The notes under the pieces: generated by a model
What the model was told of the DNA's origin: nothing
Seen by the model: the letters and a program-made list of their open reading frames with translations, nothing else
Database searches by the model: none
Translations under genes and position numbers: made by a program
Part shown: positions 50,511-64,000 of the stretch, piece after piece
Layout: each line of letters opens with the position of its first letter
How positions within the stretch are numbered: position 1 is the first letter of the stretch
Assembly: GCA_028583405.1 (NCBI GenBank)
Contig: CM053256.1
Coordinates: 18,707,034 to 18,771,033 of the forward strand
Length of the DNA: 64,000 bases
Direction: 5' to 3'
From: Pogonophryne albipinna
Lineage: Eukaryota > Chordata > Actinopteri > Perciformes > Artedidraconidae

Positions 50511-51487
50511 ATCCTCAAATTACAGTGAGTAACACTATGCCTGGGAAATGACACACACACACACACACACACAGTTACTTGTGTTGTTTTGGCTGATATT
50601 GTTTAAAGAAGGATTCCAGCATTGTGAGTCAAGTTATCCACACTCTTTACTCTGTTTACATAAGCTGCGGGAGAAATAATCAATTGTCCTGCAATAGGAA
50701 TGTCAAAAATCGCTAATGGTTTCCTTTGTGATTGTTGATAACCTAAAGAGAGTTCTGTATCACTTTGTAGGTGTTCTCGGGAAGCATTTTTTCCTTCTAT
50801 TGTGCACTTAAGTAACATCAAAGCGTCATTGTGCAGAAGGCTTTGCATGGTGTTAAGAAATCAGTATGAATTCCTATTATCATTAGGTAGAATATATCAT
50901 GCTGAAGGGGATGCTTGTGTTCTGTTGATTTGTACTGTAGCACACCAAAAATACATAAAAGCTTCACACTGCCCAAACAGTCATGACCATATGGTGCTCT
51001 GGTGGAAGCGAAATGCTGACTCGCTGCGTGTTGTTCTTCAGCTGAGGATATCTTGCTTCACAATGGCTCCTGGCCTCAGTGGGATGGGCAGTATTGGCAT
51101 GGAGAGGCGGAAGCTCCCGGTGATTGCAAGAGGAAGTCTTGTCCTTCTCTCTGTGTGAGCTTTGTTGGCCCTATGTTTAGTAATTCAAAACAAAAAAATA
51201 AAAGGCGAACACAAGGAGGTGGTTTACAGTGCTGTGGGGATGCTGACACAGGGGCTTGTGGCACAGAAGCATGAGCAACCTTTGAGATGCAACTTGTTCT
51301 TGTGATTCTGAGGCAGTGGAAGTGATTAATACTCATCGTTCTTTAGGCCTTTTAGGACTCGGACCTTACTGTTTTTGTTCTTTTCTTTAGGACATTCAGT
51401 ATGCTGTCCTATTGGACGTGAACAGGTTGAAGACGACTGAAGAGGCTGCTGCGTCAGTCCCACCTTGAACCCACGGTAGAGGAAGAG

Positions 51488-60386
<8,899 letters not shown>

Positions 60387-60650
60387 GTGAGGTTCCCTTT
60401 CAACAATGTTCAATAAAACATCAAATAGAATCAGAATCAGGGTTTTGTGACAGTTGCTCCATTTTATAATGAAATTAAATACAAAATGAATAAAAACACA
60501 TCATTAAAATAATGATACAAACATAAGAACTTAAAGTAAGAATGTGCAATAAAAAAAAAAATTAAGATATTATATGAACACAAGAAGTAAAAGTAAAATG
60601 CCCAATTAAAAAAATATATAGAATAAGAATAATTATATAAATAAAGGAAG

Positions 60651-61380
60651 TTAAAGGTCCCATGTCATGGCCATTTCCACTGATCATAATTCCATTGTTG
60701 AGGTCTACTAGAATAGATTTATACTGTGCAATTTTCCAAACTCACATTGTTTCGCATACAGCATCTCTGTAAACTACGTGTATTCACTCTCTCCACTAAA
60801 CGGCTCGTTGCAGCTCTTGCCCCCCCCTCCCTGTGAGCCCAGTGTGCTCCGATTGGTCGGGACATTGTGAATCGCGCTGAGCTCCGTGGAGGTGTGATTT
60901 CCTTGTTTAGCGATACACAGCGAAACACAGCCAAACTCACCCTGAGCACACACAAAGTCACAGTCGAAGTAAAAACAATAAGTGTGGCTTGATATTGAGT
61001 AAGAAAAAGGTTGATAAACGCTGTGAGAATGGGTCTGCAGAGAGAATTTCGCCGCGATCCCAACTGTCTGTTATCAGCCTGCAGCCAGGGAGGAGAAATC
61101 AGCAGAGCTGCCTGCAGCACTGAGTGTGTGAGGAAGTCCGTGGATTGGTCCATTTCGTTCCGGGGACGACATGACATCATGATGTACCCGGAAGAATCAA
61201 ATGGACAGTGACGTATCTCCAACGAGGCGTTTTGGGGAGGTATTTTCTGTTTTAGAGTTTTACTCGCTACATGGTGTACTTTGAGGGTTTTGACTCTGCA
61301 CACCATTTACATGCATAAAAACCTTCATAACACACAAGGGGACGGGTAATAACCGGAAAAGCATGACATGGGACCTTTAA
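60651..61380. mobile_element. TTAA-flanked non-autonomous transposon, copy 2
   Basis: TTAA then AGGTCCCATGTCATGG, and CATGACATGGGACCT then TTAA. The interior matches the copy at 17781-18554 in inverted orientation, including the same long spurious frame. It lies in ankib1 intron 5, or beyond the last exon visible here. Confidence 0.85.
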
Positions 61381-61656
61381 ATTATAAACTTGCACATTGT
61401 ACTACAATATATAAGATGCATATTACAATATATACAGTGGTATATTAGTATTAATCTATTATGGCTGAATTGCACACTTAAAATGAGAGAGAAAACGAGG
61501 CTGGTGCTGAGCCTCACCATTCATTCTGAACTGGTGGGAGTCCAACTCTCACTAATAATAATTTACACAGTCGCCTCCAAGGGCTTTCTTTTGTTTCCTA
61601 AACTATAGGAAGAAAAGTTCAAATGGCAGATATAGAAGATGAGAACCTCATTTTAG

Positions 61657-63457
61657 TTAAAGGTGGGGTAGGTAATTCACTTCAGAAACACTTTTTGTTA
61701 TATTCCATGGAATGCTCTTAACGTCCCGATAGCAATGAATACATTAAATGCTTTGACAATAAATACAATAAAAAATGTCATCTGTGGAAGCCGTGGTGCT
61801 GTAAAAAGCACGACCAATCATCTGAGCCGGCCCGGCTAAAATAACTGGATGGCCTACCTGCCTGTCAGTCTTCCATCTGTGCACAAACTTATCTCGTGCC
61901 CTCATTGGTCATTTGCGCGTTCGTGTGTGTTGGAGGAGTATGGGCTCAGAACAGTCTCATAATACACACATGCACACAGAAGGATTCACACTTGTATTTC
62001 CGGATCCACACTTGTGTTTTTCAATGCACACACAAATGTGTTCTGTTTCATATACATGTAAATAAAATCCAAATACAGAAAAAAGTTTTACATATGTATT
62101 TTTGATCCTCACATATTTGTTTTCCGTTTAAATCCCCTGCTCCTGCAAACAAAACCGCTTTCTGTGCACGGATCGCTGTGCATTCGTGTGTGGGTTTTTT
62201 GAGACTCCCCTGACGGTCACCCGATTCGTACTTGTAATTTTTCTATCTATAGCCAATCAGATGTCTCCTTCATTCTAAGCCAATCACATGAGCGCGCCCC
62301 CACGAGGGTAGATTTTGTGCGTTCATGACGTAGCGCTTCATGTACGCATTTTGCGCTGTCCGGAGCTGACAGGTCCATGGAGCCTGCCTGCAGGCGCTAA
62401 TCTCAGGACACTCCACTCTCAGTACATTGCCACTTTCCGAACAGGAAATGCACGCAAATACAAGCTTTTATATTATTAAGGTACAGCGCCACTTCCCGAA
62501 ACATTGATGAATGCTTGTGTACACAAAAACGGCAGGCAAAACCGTTTTAAATGTGTGTTTCCTGTATGGCGGATACAGCTGCTTTATTCATGTCTGTATG
62601 AAGTTGTTGTGAGTGTGGAGGGAGCAGCTACAGGTTAGCTTAGCCTAATCGATCAGTGCACTATGAAGCCAGTGCTAGACAGTGAACTGTCAACGGCGGG
62701 GAGCCCCGCCGGTCATTATCGGCCGATATTCACTCTTAATAGTTTGATCGGTGCTCTCTATAAAGGCCGATCAGGAGAGCTGGATCTGATCGATATGGAC
62801 ATAAACGCGAGTGAAGTATAACCGGACACGAGAGAGAGATCAGATCAGCTGCTGAGTCTGACGGAGACACGCAGCTCTGCATGATCACCTGTAGCTCCGC
62901 CCTCTGTTTAGCGAGCTGACCGGACTGCGTAAAATGCGTATATGAAGTGTCATGAACGCAAGAAATCATACCCTCGTGGGGGCGCGCTCATGTGATTGGC
63001 TTAGAATGAAGGAGACATCTGATTGGCTATAGATAGAAAACATTACAAGTACGAATCGGCTGACCGTCAGGGGAGTCTCAAAAAACCCACACACGAATGC
63101 ACAGCGATCCATGCACAGAAAGCGGTTTGTGTTTGCAGGAGCAGGGGATTTAAACGGAAAACAAATATGTGAGGATCAAAAATACATATGTAAAACTTTT
63201 TTCTGTAATTGGATTTTATTTACATGTATATGAAACGGAACACATTTGTGTGTGCATTGAAAAACACAAGTGTGGATCATGAAATACAAGTGTGAATCCT
63301 TCTGTGTGCATGTGTGTATTATGAGACTGTTCTGAGCCCATAGAGGAGGGGCTCTGAAAGGAAGTGTGAAGGAAGGGGCAGATTTCTTTCGGCTGCATAC
63401 TTTCAAATTCTAGCGCACTCGAGCTGGTTTCTCCATTCTTACCTACCCTACCTTTAA
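61657..63457. mobile_element. TTAA-flanked foldback element with 0.4-kb inverted arms
   Basis: TTAA then AGGTGGGGTAGGTAA at the left and TTACCTACCCTACCT-like sequence then TTAA at the right mark the ends. Inside, 61940-62329 and 62949-63341 are near-identical inverted arms of about 390 bases separated by about 620 bases. No transposase is encoded. The frames in the arms mirror each other and are not genes. Confidence 0.8.
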
Positions 63458-64000
63458 GGCTTTACTGTGTCGACCCACGAAGAGCCATTAGATGAAATAG
63501 ACTAGAATCAGAGTCGCCCGGGGAGCAGCTTGTTTCCCTGACCAAGAAGTTCCTCCAGCAGCGAGGACGAAGCTACTGTGTAAGAGCATGGAGAAGAAGT
63601 AGCTGGCGGGTTATCCAGGAGAACAGTGTTTTTTAAATTGAATCCTTACGGGGATACAGATTTTCCTGAAGTGTCTTTGCTGATATCTTTTGATTTGCAT
63701 CGCCACACCTGTCTTTCTGCATAATGTTGCATTATTTCCCAGCACTATATTGCTAGCGATCATTAGTATTCATGCCGTTAGTCTCCCCCGCCATCATAAA
63801 CACAATCAGCACTTCTCTACTCCTAGGAGAACGAAGGGGTCCGTTAATTATGGTGTTAGCTCTAAACAAGAGAGAATATTAAAATACTTTCTAAATAAGT
63901 TATGAGTGTACAGTTTTACCATCTATAGGCCAATGAGAGGGACAACACAAGAGGGTAGAAGGAATGTTCCATGGCAAACTCCTCCTTTTGTGTTAAACAT

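Noticed and set aside
61011..61211. Short frame resembling 17868-18173
   Set aside because: It is part of the repeated TTAA element, not a duplicated gene.

Overview
This is teleost fish nuclear DNA, probably from a percomorph. The evidence is long introns with GT-AG junctions, vertebrate gene families, dinucleotide microsatellites up to 89 units long, and many cut-and-paste transposon remnants typical of ray-finned fish. I read it by hand-splicing exons and checking that intron phases agree. No database search was run.

Four host genes can be supported. azi2 (NAP1, a TBK1/IKKe adaptor) is on the + strand with coding exons between 2705 and 9424, 393 codons in all. cmc1 (mitochondrial twin-CX9C protein) is on the - strand between 21180 and 12542, 107 codons, convergent with azi2. 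eomes (eomesodermin, T-box factor) is on the + strand between 37711 and 40772, six coding exons and 600 codons. ankib1 (ankyrin plus RING-IBR-RING ubiquitin ligase) is on the + strand from 51488 and runs off the right edge; only its first 331 codons are here. From memory, AZI2-CMC1-EOMES are also neighbours on human 3p24, which supports the three calls and suggests an old linkage block. ANKIB1 next to EOMES is not the human arrangement as I know it.

Layout: 1-2704 holds promoter-like sequence and the azi2 5' region. 2705-9424 is azi2. 9425-12541 is the azi2/cmc1 3' region. 12542-21180 is cmc1, whose large second intron (12914-20729) is packed with nested DNA transposons. 21181-37710 is a 16.5-kb intergenic region upstream of eomes with a (TG)89 array, octamer motifs, a perfect hairpin and one hAT element. 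37711-41300 is eomes. About 42060-42291 looks like the untranslated first exon of ankib1. The stretch 42292-51390 would then be ankib1 intron 1, and it contains a 6.35-kb hAT transposon. 51488-64000 holds the first ankib1 coding exons, with more nested elements in the introns.

The most striking non-host feature is the hAT transposon at 43179-49531. It has 14-bp terminal inverted repeats, a 7-bp target duplication, and a transposase/ZNF862-like gene on the - strand. I could splice ten exons of it with every intron phase agreeing and no internal stop. A second hAT, with a BED zinc-finger remnant and a perfect 8-bp target duplication, lies inside its penultimate intron. Further nests occur at 15255-16979, 17125-19184 and 52421-54675 (three levels deep). 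A 1.8-kb TTAA-flanked element with 0.4-kb inverted arms sits at 61657-63457.
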